DNA of 64,000 bases from Streptomyces avicenniae (GCF_000719135.1 NZ_JOEK01000002.1:124001-188000); one strand, 5' to 3'. Numbered from the stretch's first letter, positions 1 through 13,233 are shown. Numbers and translations are program-made. The notes: generated by a model not told the origin, from the sequence alone.

Positions 1-823
1 CTCCTCGGGGATGGTGCGGAAGACCAGCTCATCGACCCCGGCGGGGTCACCCCAGTAGTCGTCGAAGCGCTCCAGGGTCACCTCCCCGTTGCTCTTGTTC
101 CACTCGGTGATGCGGAACGGGCCGGTGCCGGCGACCGTCCCGGCCTCCTGGCTGTAGTCGGGGAAGGTGATGTTCTCGCCCTCGCCGCTCGGGTCGTCCG
201 CGGCGAACGCCTCCAGGGCGTTCGGGGACTGGATGGCGAACGCCTGGAGGGAGAACGCGCCGGGGAAGTTCGCGGACGGCGCGGCGACCTCGATGACGGC
301 GGTCTGCGGGTCGGGCGCGGTGCAGCCGACGTAGTTCGACTCGCTCGTCTCCTCGCTCTCGTTCTCGGCGAAGCCGCCGAAGACGGAGCCCCAGTAGTAC
401 GAGAGCGTCGGGTTCTGGTAGGTGCCGCTCCAGTTGTACCAGCGGTCGTAGTTCGCGCAGACGACCTCGCCGGTCAGCTCGGCGCCGTCGTGGAAGGTGA
501 CGCCCTCGCGCAGGTGGAAGGTCCACTGTGTGCCCTCGGGGTTGCTCTCCCACTCCTCCGCGAGGCCGCCGACCAGTTCGGTGCCGCCGGGCTCGTGCTC
601 CAGCAGCGCCTCGAACGCCTGACGGGTGATCCGGAAGGTCTCGCCGTCACTGGCGAGGGAGGGGTCGAGGGAGGCCGGGTCGCCGGCCGCGCCGAAGACG
701 AAGGTCTCCGTGCTGTCCGCCGATTCCTCCTCGTCCCGCTCGCTCGCGCACGCGGTCGCGAACAGTCCGATCGCCAGGGCCGCCGCAAGCATCCTCGCGG
801 CCTTGGGTCTTGCTATGCGCATC
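1..823 (-). CDS. ABC transporter family 5 substrate-binding lipoprotein (partial, C-terminus outside window)
   Basis: Extracellular solute-binding lipoprotein of an ABC importer of the oligopeptide/dipeptide type. Only the first 274 residues are present; the gene runs off the left edge, so the second lobe, the stop and any permease genes are unseen. The start MRIARPKAARMLAAALAIGL is a basic n-region plus hydrophobic core. It ends in FATAC, a lipobox-like site whose Cys would be lipidated. An acidic linker follows, then FVFGAAGDPASLDPS, the usual opening of the mature family 5 fold. GAGGTGG sits about 5 bases before the ATG, which fixes the start. On the minus strand TTGTTG and TATCGC are 17 bases apart within the 140 bases upstream and could be a promoter. 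Family is fairly sure; the substrate is unknown. Confidence 0.85.
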
Positions 824-1496
824 GTCCACCTCAGGGGGTCGGCGGTGGTAGGGCCTTCCGGTGGACCGCACATTACTGCTCGGACACATGCCTGGGAACT
901 GCGCGTAGACCGGCGATACCGACCTGAGATGTGGGCAACAAATACGGACAAGTCACCTCCCGGACGGGCAACTTGTCAAGATCGAAGACGCTTCGCGCGC
1001 CCCGGCAACGCGCGCTCCACACCCCCGCAACACCCCGGTCACACCCCGGCGCGGGCGCGGGGCGCCGCCGGGCGACGGCGTGGCGCGCGCCCGCGTACCC
1101 CCTTTCCGAAAACATGCGCCGCCGGAAATACGGACGCAACGCCCCGGACGACGAACGGCGCGACACTGGTCCAGAACCCGTCCGCACCCCCTGATCCCGG
1201 CCCCGCACCGGCCGCCGGGCCCCCGCGCGCGGGCCCCTTTTCCGCCCCCTCGCACGTCTTGGCGGAAAGCGGACCGGTGTGGTCCCGCGAAGTCCGGAAA
1301 GCCTCTCCAAGGCAGACGCGTCAGCGGGCGCAGCGATGCGCCACCCCCACCCGAGTGAACGCGCAGGGGAGCGGCCATGCTCGAAACCAGCCAGTCACGT
1401 GCAAAGAAGATACAAAGGACGAAATCCCCACAAGCCGGGGTAAGTCCCCCGGACGACGTCACCGGCCCGCCTTCGACACCTCCAGGTGATTCCCAG
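824..1496. other. Divergent intergenic region upstream of the binding protein and glgE
   Basis: No convincing gene of its own. It must hold the promoters of the leftward binding protein and of the rightward glgE block. Two things stand out. GACAAGT (947-953) and ACTTGTC (971-977) form an exact 7-base inverted repeat. The decamer AAATACGGAC occurs twice (940-949 and 1126-1135), unusual in DNA this GC-rich. Bases 1377-1496 could be read as an in-frame extension of glgE, but its codons (ATA, CAA, AAA, GTA, CCA) are unlike the gene body, so I treat it as leader. Confidence 0.5.
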
Positions 1497-3529
1497 ATGA
1501 TCGGTCGCATCCCCGTCCTCGACGTCCAGCCGCGCGTGGACTGCGGGCGCCGCCCCGCCAAGGCGGTGCCGGGCGAGACCTTCCAGGTCAGCGCGACCGT
1601 CTTCCGCGAGGGCGCGGAGGCGGTGGGCGCGAACGTGGTGCTGCGTGACCCGAAGGGCCGCGTGGGGCCGTGGACTCCGATGCGGGAGCTGGCCCCGGGC
1701 ACCGACCGGTGGGGCGCGGAGGTGACGCCGGACAGCGAGGGCCGCTGGACGTTCGCCGTCGAGGCGTGGAGCGACCCGGCCGCGAGCTGGCGCCGGGTGG
1801 CGGCGATCAAGGTGGGCGCGGGCGTGGACGTGGAACTGACGCTGCGGGAGGGCGCCGGTCTGTACCGGCGCGCCGCGGCGGGCGTCCCGCGCAGCGACGG
1901 CAAGGAGACGGTGCTCGCCGCCGCCCGCGCCCTGCTCGACCCGGCCCTCGGCGCGGAGGAACGTCTCTCCGCCGCGCTGGCGCCCGACGTCGTGGCGGCG
2001 CTCGAACGCAGCCCGCTGCGGGAACTCGTCACCGCCTCGCGCCCGATGCCGCTGATGGTGGAGCGGGAACGGGCGCTGTACGGCTCGTGGTACGAGCTGT
2101 TCCCGCGCTCGGAGGGCGCCCGGGTGCGCCGGGGCAGGCCGCCGGTCTCCGGCACGCTGCGCACGGCGGCCGAGCGGCTGCCCGCCGTCGCGGCGATGGG
2201 CTTCGACGTGGTCTACCTGCCGCCGGTGCACCCGATCGGCACGTCGTTCCGCAAGGGCCCCGGCGGGTCCCTGACGGCGCGGGCGGACGACGTGGGCAGC
2301 CCGTGGGCCATCGGCTCGCCCGACGGCGGGCACGACGCGATCCACCCCGACCTCGGCACCCTCGACGACTTCGACCACTTCGTCGCGACCGCCGCCTCGC
2401 TCGGCATGGAGGTGGCGCTCGACTTCGCGCTCCAGTGCAGCCCCGACCACCCCTGGGTGAAGGAGCACCCCGAATGGTTCAGGCGGCGGGCGGACGGCAC
2501 CATCGCGTTCGCCGAGAACCCGCCGAAGAAGTACCAGGACATCTACCCGATCTCGTTCGAGCAGGACCTCCCCGGCCTGGTGACGGAGACGCTGCGGCTG
2601 CTGCGGCACTGGATGGCGCACGGGGTGCGGATCTTCCGGGTGGACAACCCCCACACGAAGCCGGTGGTGTTCTGGGAGAAGGTCATCGGCGAGATCAACA
2701 GGACCGACCCCGACGTCCTCTTCCTGGCCGAGGCGTTCACGCGTCCCGCGATGATGCACACGCTGGCGCAGATCGGCTTCCAGCAGTCGTACACCTACTT
2801 CACCTGGCGCAACGGCCGTCACGAGCTGGCCGAGTACCTGACCGAGCTGAGCGGCCAGGCCGCGGCCTACATGCGGCCGAACTTCTTCGTCAACACGCCC
2901 GACATCCTCCACGCGTACCTCCAGCACGGGGGGCGCGCGGCCTTCGAGACGCGCGCCGTCCTGGCGGCGACGCTGTCGCCGACCTGGGGCATGTACGCGG
3001 GCTACGAGCTGTGCGAGAACGAGGCGGCGGCGCCCGGCAGCGAGGAGTACGCCGGTTCGGAGAAGTTCGAGCTGCGCCCGCGCGACTGGGCGCGCGCCGA
3101 GGCGGAGGGGCGCAGCATCGCCCCCCTCGTGACGCTGCTGAACGACCTGCGCAGGCGGCACCCGGCGCTGCGTCAGCTGCGCGATCTGCACTTCCACGCC
3201 TCGGACAACGAGCACATCCTGGCGTACTCCAAGCGCGCCCGGACACCGCACGCCGACTGCGTGCTGACAGTGGTCAACCTCGATCCGCACCACACCCACG
3301 AAGCGACGATCTCGTTGGATATGGCGCAACTCCAAGGGTGCGGTCTCACGCCAGCGCAGGAAGGCGGCGCCGAGCCCTTCCCGGTGCGCGACCAGCTCAC
3401 CGGGGCGACCTATCACTGGGGCAGGGACAACTATGTGCGGCTTGAGCCGGGCCGTGCGGATGCGTACGCCTCGTCCGCCCACATCCTGGCCCTGCGACCG
3501 TCCTCACAGACCGGAGGGTCACCCACACC

Positions 3530-3533
<4 letters not shown>
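1497..3533 (+). CDS. glgE: GlgE alpha-1,4-glucan:maltose-1-phosphate maltosyltransferase
   Basis: Cytosolic GH13 enzyme that transfers maltose from alpha-maltose 1-phosphate to the non-reducing end of an alpha-1,4-glucan, releasing phosphate. From the chosen ATG it is 678 residues, close to the length I recall for S. coelicolor GlgE. It opens with MIGRIPVLDV, the conserved family start. The GH13 nucleophile is the Asp of RIFRVDNPHTK (D383) and the general acid the Glu of LFLAEAFTR (E412). AGGTGAT ends 7 bases before this ATG, a long match to the anti-Shine-Dalgarno sequence. An in-frame ATG at 1377 also has AGGGGAG ahead of it and would add 40 residues, but those codons look non-coding. The stop overlaps the treS start by four bases (ATGA), so the two are translationally coupled. 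Confidence 0.95.
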
Positions 3534-5233
<1,700 letters not shown>

Positions 5234-5254
5234 GACGTAACGCGAACGGGGCAG

Positions 5255-5282
5255 GCTTACCCCCGGTGGTCCGGGGGTAAGC
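5255..5282 (+). terminator. Hairpin between treS and pep2
   Basis: GCTTACCCCCGG and CCGGGGGTAAGC form a perfect 12-base stem around a 4-base loop (TGGT), 21 bases after the treS stop. No T-run follows, which is usual for streptomycete terminators. It may fully or partly end glgE-treS transcripts, making pep2-glgB dependent on read-through or on their own promoter in the 205-base gap. Confidence 0.6.
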
Positions 5283-5438
5283 GTTCCCTGTCGCCCAGTT
5301 CTACCCAAAGCACTCCATATGTGTTACGGGCGTCACCCGCTCGGTCGGTCCTTCACGACACGTCCCGCACCACGGGGCTTCGCTCGCTGCAATCCGGGAC
5401 ACTTCGCCACATATTTTCGTGCCCGGGGAAAGGACGCC

Positions 5439-6932
5439 ATGTCGGACAGCTCCTCACCCCGGACGGTTCCGGCGCGCCTCCCGCTCGCCACCGCTCCGCA
5501 GGCCAGCGCCCTGCTCAGGTCCCTCACGGGCCTCCTCGCGCGCTGGATGCCACGGCAGCGCTGGTTCGCGGGCAAGGGCCGTCCGCTCAGCTCGCTCACC
5601 CTCGTCTCCGCCACGGAGCTGCTCCCGTGCACGGGCGGCGGCCCCATCCCCGGACTGCTGCACCTGCTCGTGCGCACCCGCCTGGGCGGCCAGGAGGGCG
5701 CGCCGCCCGCAGGGGACTGCTACCAGCTGCTCCTCGGCGTCCGCCCCACCCTGCCGCCCACGCTCAACCCGGCCCTGGTCGGCCGCCCCGCGGACGGCCC
5801 GCTGCGCGGCAAGGCCGTCTACGAGGCGCTGCACGACGCACGGCTCGCCGCCCTCCTGCTGGAGCGGCTGCGCGCCCCCGGGCGGCTCGGCGGCCTGACG
5901 TTCGGCCGCGCCCCCGGCTCCGCGATCCCCTCGGGGCTGCCCGCCCGCGTCCTGACCGGCGAGCAGTCCAACACGTCCGTCGTCTACGGCGACACGCACA
6001 TCCTGAAGCTGTTCCGCCGGGTCAGCCCCGGCATCAACCCGGACCTGGAGCTGCCGCTCGCGCTCGCCGAGGCCGGCAGCGGCCGGGTCCCGGCGCCCGC
6101 CGCCTGGTTCGAGGCGACGCTCCCCCCGCCGCCCGACACCGGGAACAGCACGGGCGGCGGCCGGGACGAGCGCCACCGCGACGGCGCGGAGCCGATGACG
6201 CTCGGCGTGCTGGCGCCCTTCCTGTCCGGGTCCTCGGACGGCTGGCAGCTCGCCCTGCGCTCCCTGGCGGAGCGCACCGACTTCACCGGCTCGGCCCGCT
6301 CCCTCGGCCGCGCCACCGCCGAGGTCCACACGGCCCTCGCCACCGTGCTGCCCACCGTCCGCCTCGGCCGCGAGCAGCTGGAGCACGTCGCCGCCGCCAT
6401 GGCCGAACGGCTCGACGAGGCGGCCGAGGCCGTGCCCGCGCTGCGCCCCTACCGCGCCGGGCTGCGCCGCTCCTTCGACACCGTCGCCGACTTCGCGCGC
6501 CGCGGCGGCACCTGCGTCGCCCAGCGGCTCCACGGCGACCTGCACCTCGGTCAGGTCCTGCACACCGCGGAGACCGGCACCTGGTCCCTCATCGACTTCG
6601 AGGGCGAGCCCGCCAGACCCCTGGCCGACCGCCGCAGACCGGGTCCGCCCGTCCGCGACATCGCCGGGATGCTGCGCTCCTTCGACTACGCGGCCTGCCA
6701 GCACCCGGCGGGCGGCCCCTGGGTGGACAGCTGGTCACGCGCCAACCGCACCGCCTACTGCCAGGGCTACGCCGAGGCGTCGGGCCAGGACCCGATGGAC
6801 CAGCTCGACCTGCTGCGCGCCTACGAGACGGACAAGGCCGTCTACGAGGTCCTGTACGAGGCCAGGCACCGCCCCGCGTGGCTGCACGTCCCGATGGCGG
6901 CGGTCCGCCGGCTCGCCGCCGCGCCCGGCTGA
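5439..6932 (+). CDS. pep2: Pep2 maltokinase
   Basis: Phosphorylates maltose at C1 with ATP, giving the maltose 1-phosphate used by GlgE. 497 residues from the ATG preceded by GGGGAAAGGA. An open frame continues 40 codons upstream but has no better start. The N-terminal cap has the maltokinase signature [15 protein letters not shown]. The C-terminal lobe is of the aminoglycoside-kinase type, with [12 protein letters not shown] (catalytic D367) and SLIDFEGEP (metal-binding D386). A Gly/Arg-rich acidic insert near residues 230-250 looks like a variable loop. It lies between treS and glgB as in the usual streptomycete order, but the gap and hairpin before it allow separate control. Confidence 0.93.
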   Translation: MSDSSSPRTVPARLPLATAPQASALLRSLTGLLARWMPRQRWFAGKGRPLSSLTLVSATELLPCTGGGPIPGLLHLLVRTRLGGQEGAPPAGDCYQLLLGVRPTLPPTLNPALVGRPADGPLRGKAVYEALHDARLAALLLERLRAPGRLGGLTFGRAPGSAIPSGLPARVLTGEQSNTSVVYGDTHILKLFRRVSPGINPDLELPLALAEAGSGRVPAPAAWFEATLPPPPDTGNSTGGGRDERHRDGAEPMTLGVLAPFLSGSSDGWQLALRSLAERTDFTGSARSLGRATAEVHTALATVLPTVRLGREQLEHVAAAMAERLDEAAEAVPALRPYRAGLRRSFDTVADFARRGGTCVAQRLHGDLHLGQVLHTAETGTWSLIDFEGEPARPLADRRRPGPPVRDIAGMLRSFDYAACQHPAGGPWVDSWSRANRTAYCQGYAEASGQDPMDQLDLLRAYETDKAVYEVLYEARHRPAWLHVPMAAVRRLAAAPG

Positions 6933-7027
6933 GCGCCGGGCCGGGCACCCGCGCCCCCACCGCGTGCCCGCGCCGCACGGCGTGGCCGCTCCCTCGCCCG
7001 ACCCCCACAGCCCATAGGAGCCGCGCA

Positions 7028-9184
<2,157 letters not shown>

Positions 9185-9196
9185 CGACCTGGCGCG

Positions 9197-9234
9197 GCCA
9201 CCGGCCCCGGCGACGGCGCGCCGGGGCCGGTGGC
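9197..9234. terminator. Bidirectional terminator between glgB and the amidohydrolase gene
   Basis: GCCACCGGCCCCGGC (9197-9211) and GCCGGGGCCGGTGGC (9220-9234) form a perfect 15-base stem with an 8-base loop. It fills the 58-base gap between two convergent genes, as expected for a shared terminator working on both strands. Confidence 0.75.
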
Positions 9235-9242
9235 GGGGGGCG

Positions 9243-10463
9243 TCAGACCAGCGCCTCGCGGTAGTACGGGTCCACGACCGTGCCGGTGCGCGTCCCCTCG
9301 TCCCACGTGTAGACCTCGCGGCCCTCGATGAAGACGTTCAGCGCGCGGCTCATGACGTCCAGCGGGTCGCCCGACCAGATGACGACGTCGCCGTCGAGCC
9401 CCGGCTTCAGGGAGCCGACGCGGTCGTCGAGGCCCAGGATCTCGGCCGGGTTGGACGTGATGGTGCGCAGCGCCACGTCGCGGTCGAGCCCTTCCTTGAC
9501 GGCCAGGGTCACCTGGTGGACGAGGAAGTTGATCGGGATGACGGGGTGGTCCGTGGTGATGGCGACCTTGACCCCGGCGCGGGTGAGGATGCCGGGGTTG
9601 GCGAGGGTGCGCTCACGCAGCTCGACCTTGCTGCGGGTGGTGAACAGCGGGCCGCTGATCACCGGCACGTCGCGGCGGGCGATCTCGTCGGCCAGCAGGT
9701 GGCCCTCGGTCGCGTGGTTGATGACGACGCGGTAGCCGAACTCGTCGGCGAGGCGCAGCGCGGTGGAGATGTCGTCGGCGCGGTGCGTGTGCTGGCACCA
9801 CGGCAGCTCGCCGTCGAGGACCTTGACCAGGATCTCCAGGCTGGGGTCGCGCTCGAAGGGCTTGCCCTCGCTCGCGGCGTGCTCGCGCTTCGCGCGGTAG
9901 TCCTGCGCCCTGGTGAACGCGTCACGGATGACGGCGGCGACGCCCTGGCGCGTGGACGGCAGCTGCTTCTTGTCGCCGTAGACGCGCTTGGGGTTCTCGC
10001 CGAGGGCGCTCTTCACGCTGACGGGCTGGCGGACCAGCATCTCGTCCACGCTGCGGCCCCAGCACTTGAGCGCGACGGTCTGGCCGCCGATGGGGTTGCC
10101 CGAGCCGGGCTTGATGACGGCGCTGGTCACGCCGCCCGCGAGGGCGTCCTTGAAGCCGGTGTCGGCCGGGTTGATGGCGTCGAGGGCGCGCATGCGGGCG
10201 CCGTTCGGGTCCGTCATCTCGTTGGTGTCGTTCCCGGCCCAGCCCTCGCCCTCCTCGTGGACGCCGATGTGGCCGTGCGCCTCGACGAAGCCGGGGACGA
10301 CCCAGCGGCCCGCCGCGTCCACCGTGCGGACGCCGTCGGGGACGGTGACCTCGGCGTCGGGTCCCACGGCGGCGATCCTGCCGTCGAGGATGAGCACGGT
10401 TCCGCCATCGATGGGTGCGCCGGTGACGGGTACGACATGACCTGATCTGATCGCGATATCCAT
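9243..10463 (-). CDS. Amidohydrolase family protein (imidazolonepropionase-like)
   Basis: Metal-dependent hydrolase, 406 residues from the ATG beginning MDIAIRSGHVVPV. Metal-ligand motifs appear in order: EAHGHIGV (the HxH pair after strand 1), CQHTHRADD, INHATEGH and ITTDHPV (the final Asp). A carboxylated or bridging lysine is not obvious, and the ALKCWGRS and SALGENPKR segments suit the imidazolonepropionase-like group that acts on peptide- or amide-like substrates. The C-terminal LKPGLDGDVVIWSGDPLD is the typical closing strand. No signal peptide, so probably cytosolic. It diverges from the dehydratase gene; a Crp-like palindrome lies between them. The substrate cannot be inferred. Confidence 0.85.
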   Translation of the reverse strand: MDIAIRSGHVVPVTGAPIDGGTVLILDGRIAAVGPDAEVTVPDGVRTVDAAGRWVVPGFVEAHGHIGVHEEGEGWAGNDTNEMTDPNGARMRALDAINPADTGFKDALAGGVTSAVIKPGSGNPIGGQTVALKCWGRSVDEMLVRQPVSVKSALGENPKRVYGDKKQLPSTRQGVAAVIRDAFTRAQDYRAKREHAASEGKPFERDPSLEILVKVLDGELPWCQHTHRADDISTALRLADEFGYRVVINHATEGHLLADEIARRDVPVISGPLFTTRSKVELRERTLANPGILTRAGVKVAITTDHPVIPINFLVHQVTLAVKEGLDRDVALRTITSNPAEILGLDDRVGSLKPGLDGDVVIWSGDPLDVMSRALNVFIEGREVYTWDEGTRTGTVVDPYYREALV

Positions 10464-10576
10464 GGCCACCGAACCTATCCCACGGGATGTGCAGAGGGTA
10501 GGCAACAGTCCGGCCGCCCGACGCCCGCCGTACACCGTCGATTTCCGGCCGTCGCGCCGGGGCGGGAGGGGCGGCT

Positions 10577-10590
10577 GTGACAGGTGTCAC
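10577..10590. promoter_or_regulatory. Crp-like palindrome in a divergent promoter region
   Basis: GTGACAGGTGTCAC is an exact inverted repeat of GTGACA with a 2-base centre, and fits the streptomycete Crp consensus GTG-N6-G-N-CAC as I recall it. With flanking bases it reads TGTGA-N6-TCACG, close to the enteric CRP box. It lies 29 bases upstream of the candidate -10 (TAGACT, 10619-10624) of the dehydratase gene and 113 bases from the amidohydrolase start. Confidence 0.5.
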
Positions 10591-10630
10591 GCGCCGGAGC
10601 GGCGTCCGCGGCCCGGCCTAGACTGCGGCG

Positions 10631-11554
10631 GTGATCGGCTACGACGACATCGAGGCCGCCGCGCGGCGCACGGCGGGCGGCACACGGCCCGTGACGCTGG
10701 CGCGGGCGGGCGAACGGCTGTGGTTCGCGCTGGAGTTCCTTCAGCACACCGGCACGTTCAAGGCGCGCGGCGCGCTCAACTTCACCGTGGCGCACGCGGA
10801 GTCGGGCTCCATCCCGGCGGCCGGGGTGACCATCGCCTCGGGCGGCAACGCGGGGCTCGCCTGCGCCTGGGCCGCCGGGCGGCAGGGCGTGCCCGCGACG
10901 GTGTTCGTGCCGGAGACGGCGCCCGCGGTGAAGGTCGCGCGGTTGCGGCGGCTGGGGGCTGAGGTGCGGCAGGTGGGCGGTGAGTACGCGGAGTCGGCCG
11001 AGGCGTGCGCGGAGTTCGCGGCGGCGAACGGCGCGCTGGCGTCGCACGCGTACGACCACCCGCTGGTCGCGGCGGGGGCGGGCACGCTGCTGACGGAGAT
11101 CGCGGCGGCCAGGCCGTCGATCGGGACGGTGGTCGTCTCGGTCGGCGGCGGCGGGCTGTTCGCGGGCGTCGCGGCGGCGGCCCTCCGGCACGGGACGCGG
11201 GTCGTCGCCGTGGAGCCGGAGGGCAGCCGGGCGCTGGACGCGGCGCTGGCGGCGGGGGCGCCGGTGGACGTGCCCGTGCGGTCGGTCGCGGCCGACTCGC
11301 TGGGCGCGCGCCGGGTCTCGGCCGAGGCGCTGCGCCGGGCGCAGCAGCCGCACACGGCGTCGCTGCTGGTGCGCGACGAGGAGATCGTCGCGGCGCGGCG
11401 GCGCCTGTGGGAGGAGCACCGGATCGTGGTCGAGCACGGCGCGGCGGCGGCGTACGCGGGGGCGCTGTCCCTCGCGGCCTCGGGCGCGGAGCCCGAGGGC
11501 GAGACGTGCGTGGTGCTGTGCGGGGCGAACACGGACCCGTCCGACCTGGTGTGA
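10631..11554 (+). CDS. PLP-dependent serine/threonine dehydratase-like protein
   Basis: Fold type II PLP enzyme of 307 residues, probably deaminating threonine or serine to a 2-oxo acid. The Schiff-base lysine is in TGTFKARGALN, the substrate/phosphate loop is ASGGNAGLA and the PLP-phosphate glycine loop is SVGGGGLFAG. There is no C-terminal ACT regulatory domain, so it would be a catabolic-type or side-activity enzyme rather than the feedback-controlled biosynthetic IlvA. The start is a GTG only 6 bases after a TAGACT -10-like box with no Shine-Dalgarno sequence, so the mRNA may be leaderless. Threonine ammonia-lyase versus related activities cannot be decided from sequence. Confidence 0.82.
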   Translation: MIGYDDIEAAARRTAGGTRPVTLARAGERLWFALEFLQHTGTFKARGALNFTVAHAESGSIPAAGVTIASGGNAGLACAWAAGRQGVPATVFVPETAPAVKVARLRRLGAEVRQVGGEYAESAEACAEFAAANGALASHAYDHPLVAAGAGTLLTEIAAARPSIGTVVVSVGGGGLFAGVAAAALRHGTRVVAVEPEGSRALDAALAAGAPVDVPVRSVAADSLGARRVSAEALRRAQQPHTASLLVRDEEIVAARRRLWEEHRIVVEHGAAAAYAGALSLAASGAEPEGETCVVLCGANTDPSDLV

Positions 11555-11596
11555 CGGACGGACGGGCGCCGCGCGTCGGGTGCGGCGTGGGCGGTG

Positions 11597-11986
11597 TCAG
11601 CCCGCGGTGGGCGCGTTCCAGTCCACCAGCTGGACGATGACGCCGTTGGGGTCGCGGACCTGGAAGGCGCGTTCGCCCCACTCCTCGTCGGTCAGCGGCA
11701 TGGTGATCTCCACCCCCTCGGCGCGCAGCCTGGCCAGCTCGCCCTCCAGGTCGTCCACGACGAAGGCGAGGATGAGCCCGGTGGCGTGCACGTCGCGCTG
11801 GTCGGCCGGGAGCGACGGGAGCCCGCGGCGCAGGAAGATCACGTTCATCCCGGCGTCGTCCCTGCTCAGGGAGGCGAAGCCGTCGGCGGCCATCTCCTCC
11901 CTGAATCCGAAGTGTGCCGTCAGGAAGGCGCTGGAGGCGGCCACGTCCTCGACGGTGAGCGACACGGCACTTGAGGTGATCTTCAC
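11597..11986 (-). CDS. VOC (glyoxalase/bleomycin-resistance fold) protein
   Basis: Small cytosolic VOC-superfamily protein of 129 residues with two beta-alpha-beta-beta-beta units. The first starts SAVSLTVEDVAASSAFLTAH, the second VDDLEGELARLRAEGVEIT, and it ends with FQVRDPNGVIVQLVDW, where the Glu ligand of true glyoxalase I is replaced by Gln. The GTG start has GAAGGAG 7 bases upstream. It diverges from a TetR regulator across a 25-base palindrome, which suggests direct control by that regulator. A binding or resistance role is as likely as an enzymatic one. Confidence 0.8.
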   Translation of the reverse strand: MKITSSAVSLTVEDVAASSAFLTAHFGFREEMAADGFASLSRDDAGMNVIFLRRGLPSLPADQRDVHATGLILAFVVDDLEGELARLRAEGVEITMPLTDEEWGERAFQVRDPNGVIVQLVDWNAPTAG

Positions 11987-12014
11987 AGCTGGCTCCTTCG
12001 GCGAGCGGTTCCCT

Positions 12015-12039
12015 GTACGCAGTACATTGTACATCGTAC
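12015..12039. promoter_or_regulatory. Palindromic operator between the VOC gene and tetR
   Basis: Reads GTACG-CA-GTAC-ATT-GTAC-AT-CGTAC. The outer GTACG/CGTAC and inner GTAC/GTAC boxes are placed symmetrically about position 12027. It sits midway between divergent starts at 11986 and 12066, the normal place for an autoregulating TetR operator. Confidence 0.6.
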
Positions 12040-12065
12040 GGAGAAGCGTGCGAGAGGATGCCCCC

Positions 12066-12824
12066 GTGCCGACGGAACGAACGAGCGCGGGCGACCCGGC
12101 CCGGACCCTCCAACTGCTGTGGCAGGACTCCCCCGCCGACCGCCCCAAGGGGCCACGCCGCGGGCTCACCGTGGCGGCCGTGGTCACGGCCGCCACCGGC
12201 GTCGCCGACGCGGAAGGGCTCGACGCGCTGACGATGCGCCGCGTCGCGAAGGACCTCGGCGTCGTGCCCATGACGCTCTACACCTACGTGCCGGGCAAGG
12301 CAGAACTGCTGGACCTGATGCTCGACGCCGCCTACCGGCGCATGCCCCGCGCCGACACCGCGGGGGCGCCGTGGCGCGACCGGCTCACCGCCGTCGCCGA
12401 GGAGAACCGCGCCCTTTACGCACGGCACCCCTGGGCGGCGGCGGTCTCCACCGCCAGGCCCCCGCTGGGGCCAGGACTGATGGCGAAGTACGAGCACGAA
12501 CTCGCGGCCCTGGACGGCCTCGGCCTCGACGACGTCACCCTGGACGCCTGCCTGACCCACCTGCTCACGTTCGTCCAGGCATGGGCCCGCGCCGCCGCCG
12601 ACGCGCGCGCGGCCGAACAGGACAGCGCCATGGACGACCGGCAGTGGTGGGAGGCGAACGGGCCCCTGCTCGCACGGGTGCTGGACGAGGAGGCGTACCC
12701 CCTGGCCGTCCGCGTCGGCGCCGCGGCCGGTGCGGCGCACGGCGGCGCGTACGACCCGGAGCACGCCTACACCTTCGGCCTGGGCCGCGTCCTCGACGGG
12801 TTCGCCCCCCTGATCGACGGCTGA
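12066..12824 (+). CDS. TetR family transcriptional regulator
   Basis: DNA-binding repressor of 252 residues. The helix-turn-helix lies at about 50-90: LTMRRVAKDLGVVPMTLYTY followed by VPGKAELLDLMLDAA. The C-terminal ligand domain is of the TetR_C type (RHPWAAAVSTARPPLGPGLM; later AYTFGLGRVLDGFAPLI). AGAGGA precedes the GTG by 7 bases. An acidic/proline N-terminal arm of about 45 residues precedes the HTH. It probably represses itself and the divergent VOC gene. It ends 16 bases before the convergent second VOC gene. Confidence 0.88.
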   Translation: MPTERTSAGDPARTLQLLWQDSPADRPKGPRRGLTVAAVVTAATGVADAEGLDALTMRRVAKDLGVVPMTLYTYVPGKAELLDLMLDAAYRRMPRADTAGAPWRDRLTAVAEENRALYARHPWAAAVSTARPPLGPGLMAKYEHELAALDGLGLDDVTLDACLTHLLTFVQAWARAAADARAAEQDSAMDDRQWWEANGPLLARVLDEEAYPLAVRVGAAAGAAHGGAYDPEHAYTFGLGRVLDGFAPLIDG

Positions 12825-12840
12825 CCCCCCGAGGACGGGA

Positions 12841-13233
12841 TCAGGAGATGACCGCCCGTGCCTCCTCCCGCTCCGCCGTGCCGCGCAGGACGCAGAACTC
12901 GTTGCCCTCCGGATCGGCCAGGACGACCCAGCCCATGCAGCCCGGCGCGCGGCGGTCGGTGACCAGCGTCGCCCCCAGGGCGAGCAGCCGCTGCATCTCC
13001 TCCTCGCACGCCGTCTCGGGGCGCAGACAGAGGTGGATACGGTTCTTGACGGACTTCGGCTCGGGCACCTCGTTGAAGTGCAGCACCGGCCCCTCCGCCA
13101 GCAGGACCTGCACCTCCGGGTCGCCCGGCCCGTCCTCGGGGTCCAGAGGGCGCCCCGTCGCCTCGCTCCAGAAACGCGCCAGGCCGTAGGCGTCCGCGCA
13201 GTCGATCGCTATGTTCTCCACCACTGAAACCAT
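12841..13233 (-). CDS. VOC family protein
   Basis: 130-residue VOC protein of the type with ENIAIDCADAYGLARFWSEA at the start and GCMGWVVLADPEGNEFCVLRG near the end, common in actinomycetes. Two beta-alpha-beta-beta-beta repeats with one histidine (HLCLRPE) and a terminal Glu (GNEFCVL) as possible metal ligands. It diverges from the BTAD regulator gene, whose GTG is 88 bases away. It is only distantly similar to the first VOC protein, so not a recent duplicate. Function unknown. Confidence 0.8.
   Translation of the reverse strand: MVSVVENIAIDCADAYGLARFWSEATGRPLDPEDGPGDPEVQVLLAEGPVLHFNEVPEPKSVKNRIHLCLRPETACEEEMQRLLALGATLVTDRRAPGCMGWVVLADPEGNEFCVLRGTAEREEARAVIS

Noticed and set aside
940..1135. 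AAATACGGAC present twice upstream of glgE, considered as regulator half-sites.
   Set aside because: The copies are 186 bases apart in the same orientation with no dyad symmetry; two 10-base matches alone are weak evidence.
5321..7027. Long open frame running upstream of glgB through pep2, giving a 1,287-residue protein.
   Set aside because: The upstream part is Arg/Pro/Ala-rich and antiphase to the clearly real pep2; glgB homology begins at the GTG at 7028, which has a ribosome-binding site.
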